64,000 nucleotides of DNA, taken from the NCBI GenBank assembly GCA_021432635.1, contig MU270027.1, forward strand, positions 496,001 to 560,000. Direction: 5' to 3'. Made by a program: the position numbers and the translations under genes. A model generated the notes under the pieces. The model did no database searches. It saw nothing but the letters and a program-made list of their open reading frames with translations, and was not told the DNA's origin. Source of the stretch: Thozetella sp. PMI_491 (Eukaryota > Ascomycota > Sordariomycetes > Chaetosphaeriales > Chaetosphaeriaceae). This document shows positions 33,386-44,739 of the stretch, piece by piece. The first letter of the stretch is position 1, and every line of letters begins with the position of its first letter.

Positions 33386-34559
33386 ATGTTTCGCCACGGC
33401 GTCCGCGCCTTCTCGACCACCGCGAGGCGGTTCGCCGAGCCGAGCGCCCACACGCTTGCGGTGTCCAAGGCGCAAGGGATTGCGCGAGGCTTGACTGGAG
33501 GTATACAATGCCCTCCGAGACGCCGGTATCTTCTGTTTAACGCTGACAATGCCTTCTTAAGCCATCGGGAACACGCCCCTCATCCGCCTGAACAAGATCT
33601 CTGAGCAGACGGGATGCGAGGTGCTCGGCAAGGCCGAGTTCATGAACCCCGGCGGCTCCGTCAAGGACCGCGCGGCCCTGTACGTCGTCAAAGATGCCGA
33701 AGAGAAGGCCCTTCTTCGGCCGGGCGGTACCGTGGTGGAGGGAACCGCGGGCAATACGGGCATTGGGCTGGCCCACGTGTGCCGCAGCCGCGGCTACAAG
33801 CTCGTCATCTACATGCCGAACACGCAGTCCCAGGGCAAGATTGATCTACTCCGCCTTCTGGGTGCCGAGGTGTACCCCGTCCCCGCCGTCGCCTTCGACA
33901 ACCCCGAGAACTACAACCACCAGGCCCGGCGACACGCGGAGAGGCTGGACAACGCTGTGTGGACCAACCAGTTTGACAACACTGCGAACCGGCAGGCCCA
34001 CATCGAGACCACGGGCCCGGAGATTTGGGCTCAGACGGAAGGCAAGGTGGACGCATTTACGTGCGCGACCGGCACCGCTGGCACGCTGGCCGGCGTGACG
34101 CGCTATCTCAAGACCGTCTCAGACGGTAGGGTTAAGACCTTCCTGGCCGACCCCCCCGGCAGCGTGCTGCACTCGTACATCCAGAGCGGTGGCAAGTTGG
34201 CCGAACGGTCAGGAGGCAGCATTACAGAGGGCATCGGTCAGGGACGTATCACAGACAACCTTAAGCCGGACATCGACCTCATGGACGGCTCGCTACACAT
34301 CAGCGACGAGAAGAGCGTCGAGATGGTGTATCGGTGCTTGGATGAGGAGGGACTATATCTGGGCGCCAGTTCCTCCCTGAACGTCGTGGCTGCTAAGGAG
34401 GTGGCTGAGAAGCTCGGCAAGGGCCACACGGTCGTGACCATCCTCTGCGACGGAGCCTATCGGTACGCTGACCGCCTATTCTCGAGGAAATGGCTCACAG
34501 ACAAGGGGCTGCTCTCGGCCATTCCGAAGCATCTAGAGAAGTATATAGTCTTACAATAG
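33386..34559 (+). CDS. Cysteine-synthase-like PLP enzyme, mitochondrial
   Basis: Two exons, 33386-33500 and 33562-34559, give 370 aa. The leader [17 protein letters not shown] is a good matrix-targeting sequence. The PLP lysine lies in [12 protein letters not shown], the substrate/phosphate loop is [15 protein letters not shown] (TAGNTG in place of the more usual TSGNTG), and the C-terminal part has [12 protein letters not shown] and [12 protein letters not shown]. It belongs to the beta-family of PLP enzymes that add sulfide or another nucleophile to O-acetylserine-type substrates. The TAGNTG variant marks the fungal 'cysteine synthase 2' group, whose true substrate is less certain than canonical CysK. 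It converges with the next gene, with 110 nt between stops. Confidence 0.88.
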
Positions 34560-34669
34560 ACCGGATATATGTAATGTTACATTAGCTCTACATTTGCGTT
34601 CTACCCCTATTCCACACGCTCAGCTCCCAGGGTCGACTTGGCAGAGCGGTTTTGTTCCCTAGCCGCCTT

Positions 34670-35944
34670 TCATAGGTCCTCTTCGGTCTTTGATTGCTCT
34701 GCGCTTCCCGGGACGAATAATCGTTGGTACATCCGCAGGCCTCTCACAGGTCTAGTGGCTCCTGTTTGGTGGTTGGTAGAGGTTGTCTGGCCGGCCTGGT
34801 GCAGGTCGGCCAGGGCCTGCTGAATCTCCTTTTCAACAGCGGCGCTTCGGGTCTGGAGCTCCGCAGACAGACGCTGGTCCTGGACAACCTGGGAAGCCCA
34901 GTTCAGGCCGTTGAGAATCGGTGACGCGTACCAGAGGAAGCCATTGGGCTGCTGAAGATACTGTAGCCGGTTCCGATCCGTATATGCCTCCTTCTCGTGC
35001 AAGTCCAGCAGCCCGGCCCCAGAAGGCCAGAGCTTAACTATTTCATCGGCGTACTTGGCGACTTTTCCGCCCTCATCCTTGCCCTCATTGTGTTTGAGAG
35101 CAAGAGCAGCAGCCAAGTGGAGGCGAGCCGAGAGGATCTGAGGGTCACGGGACAGGGGAAATCCACTCGTCCAGTGTAGCCGCTCGTTGCGCCTTGGCTT
35201 ATGCGCTGGGTCCTCGAGCATCTCGATCACCCGTACCGACCACGCCAGCATTTTCTCAGTCGACTCTCTCTCGAAGTCTTTGTTGATGGCTTCTTCCTGG
35301 AGCGCGGTCAAGAGATTGTTGACTACCTCGGATCGTGTAAGCCGGAAGTTTGTCCTTTTCGACGCCGCCACACAGTCCAGGGCGACGTAGAAGCAGCCTT
35401 GGAGCTGGGTCTTGCGAATGATCTTGTTCAGGTCCTCCCAAGGCAGCTTGCGCCCAGCTTGGACACAAATGCCCTCGAGAAGCCTGGGGAGCAGCTTTAG
35501 GTCTTCGGCTGTCTTCATGTTTCGTAGGGCGCTCAGGAATAGTTTCCTGGTGTTTGGGAGCGTGAAAAGGTTCTCGTGGCGGAAGCGCAACACTTCACCA
35601 TCAATTTCCACGGTGATCGGGTCGCTGTCGAGCTGCTCCTTGTAGCGCTGGCTGTACAGTTTGTGGCGCTGCTCGGCAGAAAGGTACGATGGGATGATGA
35701 TGCGTCGCCGGATTTCAGCCAGAGTATTGTCGAGCTCGGTATTTGACGTCGGAGGAAAGTGAATGACATGTTGGGCTGGTTGGCTACGGTTAGAGCTTTG
35801 CGCGAAGGTCTGGAGGGTGAAGAACGCACCTTGTAGCTGAGCAGAGTAGGAGAAACCCCGTGCCTGGAGGCCTGCAAGCCCCATTGTGCTCTTCCATGCC
35901 AGTGTGCCTGCCCTGAGGGCGGCTGCTGGAGTCTTGCCCGACAT
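34670..35944 (-). CDS. Uncharacterised mitochondrial protein
   Basis: I do not recognise the family. Start at 35944 (MSGKTPAAALRAGTLAWKST) gives an amphipathic basic presequence and FSYSAQ, a likely processing site. Exon 1 (35944-35830), a 54-nt GT-AG intron (35829-35776) and exon 2 (35775-34670) encode 406 aa. Because the intron is a multiple of three with no stop, retention would add 18 residues without frameshift. The body is predicted mostly helical and soluble, with conserved-looking blocks such as EIRRRIIIPSYLSAEQRHKLY, FRHENLFTLPNTRKLFL and AAALALKHNEG, the last part TPR- or PPR-like in spacing. No membrane helix. It is divergent from the mitoribosomal gene bL19m across 283 nt, which hints at a role in mitochondrial gene expression; that is inference. 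Confidence 0.72.
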   Translation of the reverse strand: MSGKTPAAALRAGTLAWKSTMGLAGLQARGFSYSAQLQGAFFTLQTFAQSSNRSQPAQHVIHFPPTSNTELDNTLAEIRRRIIIPSYLSAEQRHKLYSQRYKEQLDSDPITVEIDGEVLRFRHENLFTLPNTRKLFLSALRNMKTAEDLKLLPRLLEGICVQAGRKLPWEDLNKIIRKTQLQGCFYVALDCVAASKRTNFRLTRSEVVNNLLTALQEEAINKDFERESTEKMLAWSVRVIEMLEDPAHKPRRNERLHWTSGFPLSRDPQILSARLHLAAALALKHNEGKDEGGKVAKYADEIVKLWPSGAGLLDLHEKEAYTDRNRLQYLQQPNGFLWYASPILNGLNWASQVVQDQRLSAELQTRSAAVEKEIQQALADLHQAGQTTSTNHQTGATRPVRGLRMYQRLFVPGSAEQSKTEEDL

Positions 35945-36227
35945 TGCGTTCGAGATTGTCGCGGTGGTCAAGATCTCGCGTGGGTAACTAGAGTCTTGCA
36001 GAAAGCAGTCAGGAAAAGGTCCCTGGTAAAGAAAAGTAAAAGCGGATCGCGTACCTCCAATTGGTCCAAGCCCGGCGCAAGAGAACCCACTACGGCCTTC
36101 AGAGCCAATCATCTACTGCAATTGTTCCAAGCTCCAATGTCCAGAATTTGTCGTGACCTGACATCGATTCTGCTTGCCTGGGTCGATTGCGTTCGCAAAG
36201 CGCCGTTTGAGGACGAACACAGCAACC
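35945..36227. promoter_or_regulatory. Shared divergent promoter of two mitochondrial genes
   Basis: 283 nt between start codons of the unknown mitochondrial protein and bL19m, short enough that the two transcripts must share regulatory sequence. Confidence 0.65.
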
Positions 36228-37052
36228 ATGAACACTGCGGCGCTCTCTAAGCGGCCCCTTGGCTGCCTCAAGACCAGCCTACGGCGCGCCCGGCAGCAGA
36301 AACAATGTCGATTCCTGGCTACCGCAGCCACGACCGCTTCGCCGTCGCCGCCCGCCCTTCCAGACCACAACTTTTGTAAGTCAAGCCTCTCTATTTAACT
36401 TGTCAACACCGTGGAAGCTAAACGATCATGCCCGGCAGATCGGATCCGTGATCCTAAGAACAGGAAGATTCGCACTGCTTTCGCCGTCTACGCCCCTCAG
36501 CGCGTCAAGGCGGATCCATCCGCGCCTGTCACAGTGACCAGCACACGCCTTCCCCCCCTTTCGCCGAACCAGCCGCCGCCGGGCCAGCTTTTCGTTGCCC
36601 CGAAGGACCCCCTTCCTGCCCTCCACGCCGCCCAGATCCGGCGGATGGACCCGGCTGGCCAGCGAACGGCCCTGTTCGACAAGACCAACCGAGACTGCGT
36701 CCGCGTGGGCGACATCTTGATGGTGACACACCGCCGCGGCGGCGAGCCATTCGCCGGCGTGTGCATGTCGATTCGGAGGGCTGGCATCGACACGTCCATC
36801 CTGCTGCGCTCGCAGCTAACCAAAGTTGGCGTCGAGAGGTGGTTCAAGGTGTACAACAAAAACGTAGCGGGCATCGAGATCGTCAAGCGACAGACGAAGC
36901 GGGCTCGCCGGGCGCGCTTGACTTACCTCCGCAAGCCCAAGCATGATATTGGCAGCGTCCACGACGTTGTGTTCGCATGGAAGAAGACCAGGAACGTGCT
37001 CACGACCAGGGGTGGCGCGAGCGCGACCACAGCGAAGGGAAAGAAGGCATAA
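36228..37052 (+). CDS. img1: Mitochondrial large-subunit ribosomal protein bL19m
   Basis: Two exons, 36228-36375 and 36439-37052, give 253 aa. The N-terminus is an Arg/Ala/Ser-rich presequence (RPLGCLKTSLRRARQQKQCRFLATAATT). The L19 core is clear: RVGDILMVTHRRGGEPFAGVCMSIRRAG, DTSILLRSQLTKVGVERWFKVYNKNVAGIEIVKR and ARLTYLRKPKHD. The bacterial equivalents lie at the 30S-50S interface. About 100 residues between the presequence and core are a fungal extension. The intron is 63 nt with a CAG acceptor. The yeast ortholog is Img1. An AATAAA at about 37303-37308, 250 nt downstream, may be its polyadenylation signal. Confidence 0.92.
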
Positions 37053-37561
37053 GGCAGCGCTCGGTTGGGCAAGATCTCGAGTGCCACTCCAACTTGGGGA
37101 ATGAGCCAGGGGCTACCAAAAGTGTACACCATGTATCAAAATATCAATAGCATGCAAACAATCGCCGAAGGGTGGTCAAATCAATGCGTGCATTACCATT
37201 ACTTCGAGAAACCAGCCCTGCCAAGCTCCTCTCTGCAGATGGGAATTCACCCATTGACTAGGAAATAGGCTCGACGGGTGTGAACAAATCAAAATTTCTC
37301 AGTTCAATAAAAATAGCATATCAAAGCTTGCCTGAGCTCCTCCGATTACTTAAACCGCAGCTCGCTATGGCGAGCAAAGCACGATAGCCTCCCTAACTAG
37401 CAATGCGCGACGCAGGGCACAGGGTCGAATTAACCGTAGCCATCCTAACATTCCCTTCCGTGTGGTGGTCAAAATCTTTTTATCCTCTATAACGTCCTTG
37501 AGCGCCGGGCTAATTTCAAATGGTTCCTCTCCAGGATAAGTAAAGCCTGGGCATCAGTAGT
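37053..37561. other. Convergent AT-richer spacer
   Basis: 3' regions of bL19m and Trk. It is noticeably more AT-rich than its surroundings, with AATAAA at about 37303. No gene seen. Confidence 0.5.
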
Positions 37562-40307
37562 TTAGTGGAGGGCGGTCTCTGCTCTCCGTGGAAGGACCCT
37601 GGTATTTTGAGGGTTTTCATCCTCGGAACCGGGATCGGTAGACCTTCGTTGGAGGCCCGTTGCCAGCGTCTCAGACGGCGGTGCAGGCCCTGGGTGAAGA
37701 AGTGAAGTAATGAGGTTGCTATTCCTGCGGTCAAGACTCCTGCTCCTGCTCCGAGGCCTCCGGTTCGTCGTAATAGATAGGTGGGAAGCCTGGCGCACCA
37801 TCCTCGCGTTCGCGTCGGCCGTCTCTTTGGTGAGCAACGACTCGCTGGGCAGCAGGATGGCGCGATCCAGGCCATAAGGGAGGCCGCGGTGCCGACCACG
37901 TATCATCATGGCGATGATGACCAACTTCCCAACGACGGTGAACTGGGACGACAGAGAGGCGTTGACTGTCGAGTAACCAAGACTCATACCTACTGTACCA
38001 TACGCGCTAACGATCTCGAAGAGAACCGCGAACATGGACAAGTCGTTCGACATCAAACGAGAGCCTTCGGAAATAGAGAGAATAAAAAAGCCGATAAAAA
38101 TGTACCAGAGGTCGAAAGAGAGCTGGCGTCGCAAATGCATACCAACGTACGAGAGGTCGGTCGAGTTGGTATGTTCCTCGGTCTCATTCTTATTGTAGAT
38201 TCCGAGTGATTTTTCTTCGTAGACGTTCGTGCGACGGACGGATATAGCGATGGGGAACACCGAGATGTACATCATTATCATGTACGAGACTTGCACGCCA
38301 GGGTGGAGCGCGGCGAGGTTGACGCAGGAGAATCCTGCGGTTCTCGTCGATGCAGCCTGGAAGATGCCGTCAAGCACTCGGATCCCCGGCGAAAGGTCTG
38401 TCACGATGCCAGGTCCCAACTGCGAAGAGGTCAGCAAATGCATGGCATGAGGCCGAGCGGAGGGAGTAGGCAAGGCTCACGTCGAGGATAATGAAAAATA
38501 TCAGGTCGACAAGGTTTAGAATGACGAGGAGCCAAAACAACCACCACGTCGCGCCAGAGGGAAACAGCAGGGTGAAGCAACGGCGGGGATGATCGAGCAA
38601 AAACCTAAGCTCCTCCCACAGCCCCGAGCGTGGCGGCGTGTAGAGAGAAGTAACCCAGATGATGAAGCGGAGCATGATCGGAAAGCCAGTGTTCCCGATT
38701 ATGATGAGGAAGCTCATTAAGAAAAGAGGCAGCACAGCGGTGTTGAATGAGTTCATGCTATCCGGGGTCAGGGTGAAGCCCAAATCCATGAAGCTAGAGC
38801 TCGGTGTGAAGAACCCCCACCAGACACGGCTTTGGCCGGCATTGTCGACGACGGCACCGTAAAAGTCGTCGCGAAGAATCCATGGCAGAAGAATAATGAC
38901 GCCCAAGATGGAGAAGCCCCAAAAGTAGCAAGTCAGGATCAAAGCCAGTGTTTTGAGCGACCGGTACTCGATGCCGCCCAACTCCTCGCGCTGTTCCTCA
39001 CTTAGATCTGGAAACGCCGAGTTGCGGCCGAGCGTCGGCTGCCAGCTGAGGTACGGAGCCATGTCTTCCTTATCCCTCGAGAAGGCCGTCCGAACGGTCT
39101 CCAGGGTGCGTCTGCGCCCGATACTGGGCCGAGTATGCAGTTGGTCTTGTTCATGATGAAGCTTCTGGTTGCCTTTGCGCGGCTTCCGCAGCCGGAGGAA
39201 GGTGAACACTCTAGCCACAGACTTGGCACTTTCGACGATGTCGTCCGAGGACGAGTCAGAAGGTCTTCTACGTTCCGGCTCGGCGATGGTGATCGTCTGG
39301 GGGCGATTCTCGGCCGGCGTCAGAGGCCGCGCAGGTTGACCAGGATCCAAGTCGAGATATTGTAGCCGAGGCGATGCCGGTTCGGGTTCGGTTTCACCGG
39401 CCTCACCCAGCTGGACACGGCTGGGAAGCGCCCCGCGTTCAGCCTCCCTGGGACCTGGTATGCGCAACACCTCGTCGTCCCCATTCCTCTGGCGCTCGAG
39501 AATGGCGATATGCTCCTCGTCGGTCCTTGCCGGGGGCAGTTTGATGGTGTCATCTGGAAACCCATCGCTTCTCTTCACCGTTTCGGCGAACTTGATCTCC
39601 GGCCGCCGCTCTTCAGCGGAAGAGGCGATTGGGTCTATGTCCTCCTCGTAAATGACCCCATTACTACCAGTGTGACCGTTAGCCGGTCCGGCCCTGTCCT
39701 TGCTTGGGTAGTGGTCGCGCGAGTCCACCAGTACGATGCCGTCATTGGTGATGCGAGTCGGTCGGCCGTTGTGCATCACTAGAATATCCCGGCCATTGAC
39801 ACCTCTTTCCACGCGGCTGGGCTCGCTCTGAGCCTTGGCTAGTGATCTAGAGATGGTGCGGCGCCTTTGTCTGGCTTCACGAACGACGTGCTGGAAACGC
39901 CTCTCAAACCAGTAAAGCCGCAGGAAAACAACAAACGTATTGATGGTGATAGGGTTCGAGAGCATGGGCAAGAGAAAGATTACCACTTGCTGGAAAGTGT
40001 TCAGGTTGTTCACGTCTACCGTGTTCAGGCCGGCTTGAGTGTTACATCCCACAGCGAAGAAGAGGGCGTCAATGTATGCAATGTTGCCTTTGCCCGCACC
40101 AAAAATGATGACAGAGCCGATGATCGCCAGGCTGATGATCCAGAAGTCTAGTAGATGGTTAGGTATCTCAGAGCCCGCAGTAACCTAGGCTCACGTGGGC
40201 AGCCACTTACAATGAGCAGATATGAAGTTGAAGTGGGGCTTCTGGCCCATGAACGAGGGCCGCAGCGCCTTGATTTGGGCGAGGAGCCAGCCACCGAGGT
40301 CATCCAT
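37562..40307 (-). CDS. trk1: Trk-type high-affinity potassium transporter
   Basis: Three exons: 40307-40211, 40147-38481 and 38419-37562, giving 873 aa. All four pore-loop glycines of the Trk/Ktr/HKT fold can be seen: TQAGLNTVDVNN (about residue 68), FMDLGFTLTPDSMNSF (about 488), TRTAGFSCVNLAAL (about 613) and SAYGTVGMSLGYSTV (about 731). Flanking hydrophobic stretches are the M1 and M2 helices of each repeat. A hydrophilic loop of about 280 residues between the first and second repeats is the usual large cytosolic loop of fungal Trk1, with many Arg/Ser and acidic patches that are likely regulatory. The C-terminal tail is also basic and Ser-rich (RRPRSRSRSLDRRNS). The plasma-membrane protein mediates K+ uptake driven by membrane potential. 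Confidence 0.95.
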
Positions 40308-43300
40308 GGCGACGGGCGAGAGAGCGAGACACAGTCGAGGGCAGAGGAGGATGTGAGAGATGTTTCTGTCCGTTCAAAGGCTCATAACACGATGTTGAGG
40401 ACGCGACCAAGACGCGGTAGGTGAGCCAGTTGAAGTTTGGCTGCGACCAAAAGTTGCTGTTTTTTTTTTGGCTAGGCTGGGCCCAGGACCTTCCTTCCGT
40501 CCTTCACAGATTGGCGATTCCCCTTGGGGGGGCTAATGTCAGCTGTGACTGCGCTCACGATGGGCGGCTGGTGGCATCAATTGCGAGATGGGCATGACGG
40601 CCGGCGACCCAGATGGCGGGGGAGAGGCGATGGATGATGGAGGAGAGGGTTGGCAGATGTGGTGGCAAGCGCAGTCCAGAGAAATCTAGGGACGATCGGG
40701 AAACTCGAGGCCCGCCGGGTCGCGCTGTTCCACCTTTTTCAGGTTGTGCTGATAGGGAGGACTAAAAAAACGCGGGGAGAGGGCCAGGCTCAGCCACAGG
40801 CCCTCACGTTCGCAGCAGCGTCGAGATTGCTCGTCAGCGGCCCAAAGACTAGGAGCCTTGGTTCGCCCCTTTTGACTGACGTCGTCGGGTGCCAAGTGCC
40901 CAAGGCTTTGCGAAACTTGACAAAAGTTTAGATTCGACAGACGACGGGGAGTCCTGGGCTAAAGACAAAAATAAATGGAGCAGGGGTGAGCTTGCCACGG
41001 CCCCGGGACACGGTTCAAGTAATGTGGGTAGGAAAACGTGCGTTGCGTAGGTTGCTGAGGAGCGCCGGAGCTATAATAGCGAGGTATTTCAGACAGACCA
41101 AGCCATTCGCCATCTACGAGGCCATGGCGGTAATTGGTAGCCTGAAGAATGCGAACAGTGACGTCGGATATCCAGTTCGGTTTTCGACGTTTCTTTTTAT
41201 GAGCCCTGCGCGCCCCCGGCAGCTAATCTTGGCCAGTCCAGGATAGCTAGCTCGGCGAAGCTCCTTCCTGCTCTCCTTCCTGCTCTTGGCGCCCATGTCG
41301 GCCTGCGATACCCAGAGATGAGCGGCACCCAGCGCTTCTTTCTGTCAAACCGCGACCGCCTCCCCGGCGCGTGGCTTCTGCCAGCAACCTGACTTGTCGC
41401 CGCAAGGACACCCCCCACGCCGCAGTGCAGTGTGCTACGTGGCCGCGTGGGATATGTGCATGCGAGATAGGAGAAGTCTCTGTCCTCCTCCCTGCGTTTG
41501 AGCGCATTCCTGCATGGGCGATGTTTCGCGCCCTGAAAGCACGCAAGACATGTTAACCGCTGCTGAGCCGAGATCCTAGCCCCCCGATCATGGGTGGCAG
41601 GTTGCGCTCGGGTGCTGTGCAGGTCCTGTCCGGTTCGGCAGAGTGATGACAGGGTTCCTGTTCGTCCGTCCAGCCGAGATCGACGCCCGCCAACGGGATC
41701 AACTCTTGGCACATGGCCCTGGTCTTGGCACAAGCCGGACGTCAGCGGGCTGCATGGCCCAACCAACGAACGGCGATCCGTAACCCCTGGCCGCCTGCCG
41801 AACATAGAAGCCTGTGCTTCCGTGTAATACCGATCAGCCAGTTGCCCAAGCGTTCCGGCGGTGTGCTCATCATCCGGTTCTTTTCCTCCCCCTCCTGTGG
41901 CGGTGAAGAGCATCAGGGTGCGCCGGAAACCCGCGGGTGTCTACGTTGACCGGTCATACATGCAATGCATCGGACAAGTGTATGGGAACCTCTGCCACGT
42001 TGCCAACATTCGCGCCTAGGTATCCTAAGGTGACTTAGCGCACAAGCACCAGCAGACAGGGTGACTGCATATCGAACAGTCAGCCTTTCAAACTGACTGC
42101 AGGGGAGGGAAACTAAGACCTGTACCTAAGATACCTTAGCCAAAGCTGCTAGCATGGAACAGGCCTGCGGGCATTCGACTCTAGTGACCGATTCCTGGGG
42201 GCCCCTAATGCCACGGCATGACTATCCGTCGCATTCCACAACTCGAGGCTCTCTGGCTTAGGAACTTGACCTCGGAGAAACTAGAGTTAATGCTTATACC
42301 GTTGTCTTGAGTCTGGAACATGGTGTGCGGGCCCCTAGTTGCAGCTGTGACGTAGAAAGAAACCGCCGAGCCGAAGAGAAGCGTCAAATGCCGTCGAAGG
42401 GGAGCTTGTGCCATATCTGTGACGGTCCGAAGAAGGGATGTCAGAATCTGGTGCTTATGCTTGCTGGTTATAGGGCCAGATTTCGCATCTCCTAACTATC
42501 TTCTTGGATCACCCCGGCAGCACCCTCTCTCCACATGAAACCGGCGCCTCTAATGTTGTACTGAAAATACAAAGTGGGAGGAGAAAGACTTGATTTCCTT
42601 TGCCCAAGCCTCTGCCGGTTGGCTCGTTATACTTTCTCTCGTCATATTTGACCAATCATCATTGATCAATGAATATGATAGTTGCACAGTTTCACAGCCA
42701 ATAGGGTCAGGGTAGACGCCAGCAAGCCCGAAGCCTTGGGTTGATGCCACCTGCTTCACCTCTCTCCTCCTATACAGACTAGGGAGTTCTTTGTGGGGTT
42801 TTTGATGCTGGGACTTCCATATTCCTGTCTCCCTAAAACGAAATCGTCCCTTTGAGGATCTCAGTGTCGGTGGCTTCAAGCAGTCTAGTCGGGCGTGCAC
42901 TGTCATTGGGATATATCTAAGGGGATATGACTATGTCCGAAAGACGTTTGAAGCAGACATCAACGTAAAGATTATCTCATTATTCCGTATTCTTGCTCTT
43001 AATTTTCACTCATCAGTCACAATTCATGTCCATGTGCCACAGCAAACTGGTCCGCATATTTGGAAGTCTATCTACACCATCGTCCGTCTTCACACGACAC
43101 CATAGCAGATGGCGCTCAGAGGTAAAACGCATCAAGTAAATCTTTGTAATTCTCAAAACTATCTGATCCTTCGTAAATGGCTGTAGAATATTATAAGCAA
43201 AGATTGTTGTCCACACTGAGGTTTCCCTTAGGTACCTATCCGCGTTGCTCAGCCGCCCCCGACAACCGCCTCTGCCACCAGCACCAGGGTCATGTAAATG

Positions 43301-43454
43301 CATGAACACATCAAACAACGCACTGTGGGCATGTACATCAATAACTCGTTCACGAAGCTCTCCAAATCTCCTCAGCCCATAGCCGGTCTTCTACTCTACT
43401 GATACTCGACTGAACTTCTCTCTCGCTCGAGTTGCAGACTACTTACTGTACAGT
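40308..43454. other. 3.1-kb spacer, AT-richer toward its right end
   Basis: No recognisable gene. The right part (about 42,500-43,450) is visibly lower in GC than neighbouring genes and holds two minus-strand open frames (42906-42550, 118 codons; 43318-43013, 101 codons) that I cannot assign. An AGGTACCT palindrome lies at 43230-43237, and related TAGGTATCC and ACCTAAG motifs lie at 42,017-42,135. Confidence 0.5.
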
Positions 43455-43920
43455 ATGGCCAAGAAGGGCAACCGAGGCATATTAACCCGCTACAGGGATC
43501 ATCATTGGTAAGTCCATGAGAAGCTGTCAGTTACCGTCCCGAATCGCATCCTAACTATGATTTGAGTCCGACCTGTGGCAAGATCAACAAGCGTGTCTGC
43601 ATTAAAAAGGGACATTATACCATCTGTGAGGAGCACCAGGAGAAGTATGGTAGCTGGTACGACGTATGTATACGAAAAATGCAACCACAGTCTCACTCTA
43701 GATAATTATTCTCCATTTACTATGCTAACCCAATGTCAAGTGTGTCAAGTGCCAGAATACGGAAGCCCGAGACCTCGAGCGCTCCGGCTGCTCCAGGGCG
43801 AGCAAGAAAGTCGAAGCCAAGAACAACAAGGGCAAGACCGCTGGAGGCAAAAATGCCAAGGGCAAGACAAGGCAGAAGAACAAGAGCAAGACTCCCAAGG
43901 GGAAAAAAAAGAAGAAGTGA
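43455..43920 (+). CDS. Small Cys-rich, Lys-tailed protein of unknown function
   Basis: Three exons (43455-43507, 43567-43663 and 43741-43920) join in phase to 109 aa ending at a proper stop. Residues 1-18 are basic (MAKKGNRGILTRYRDHHW). Residues 18-57 hold paired cysteine and histidine ligands: CPTCGKINKRVC, KKGHYTICEEHQEKYG and CVKCQN, consistent with one or two zinc sites. The last 45 residues are a Lys/Gly/Ala tail (KTAGGKNAKGK, KKKKK end) like nucleic-acid-binding or nuclear/nucleolar tails. Exon phases that close and cysteine pairs that straddle introns argue that it is real. It lies in an AT-richer, gene-poor segment. I do not recognise a named family. Confidence 0.66.
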
Positions 43921-44739
43921 GGAGAGTTCTGTTCTAGAACGTATGCTTTCTCTTTCCCCTTTTGAGCAGAGGCGGTCGAAGCCATCTTGGCATTCCGCCA
44001 TACTGGGTTATGGAGGGAGAACATGGGAAATCCTTGGAGATGTGTCACTTTATCGGCGATACAATTTCATAACTCTTGAGGCGTTCTCTGCCGGCTATGG
44101 AGGAGGGAAACGACAGGCTATGACCGCCAACCTAGATTCTCTGCAATGTAGTCTAGACCAATTCCTTTTGGAAGCCTTCTTTAGGAGGTTTAAGACGTAT
44201 GAAAAGGTAGCCGATTTGCCGATGTTCGCGGGCCGCGCAGCAAACGGCCCTGAGCGGCTGTGAAGTGTGTCCCGGGCAGCGAATCCCCTGACGCTAAGCT
44301 GAAGGGAGCCATATATTCAACAAACTTGGACTTGAGGCCGCAAATAACTTGGTTGCAGGGGGCACGGCGATGATTCGTTCTGTTACAATGAGCTGTATTC
44401 CTTCATCACTCGGTAGCACAGCTGGTCCTGCTGGGGGATTGCAGATATAGTGATATACAAGGCAAGCTACATTGGGCTATTGCCATCGACTGCTTTCTAG
44501 CCAGTCCAAATGAAATATTGGTCCGTGCCCAAATCCGTTCCTCTGTTGCTGTGCGTGTTGGTGTTGGTCCAATCTGAAACCCCTGCCTTTTTAGTGATGA
44601 ATGGCCCCGAAACGCCTTCTTCCTTATCCTTAGTAGTATCAGTCTTGGGACGTCAAAAATCATCATCGAATCCCATTCCAAGTCCGCCCACCTAGCCTCT
44701 TGCGATACATGGGATATGATGTCCGCCAGGTCAGCGATT
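43921..44739. other. Spacer downstream of small Cys/Lys gene
   Basis: Convergent spacer before the XPB stop codon. Open frames are overlaps of other reading frames. Nothing supportable. Confidence 0.5.

Noticed and set aside
35945-36112. Upstream ATG for the unknown mitochondrial gene
   Set aside because: It would put 56 non-targeting residues before an evident matrix presequence and consume most of the shared promoter.
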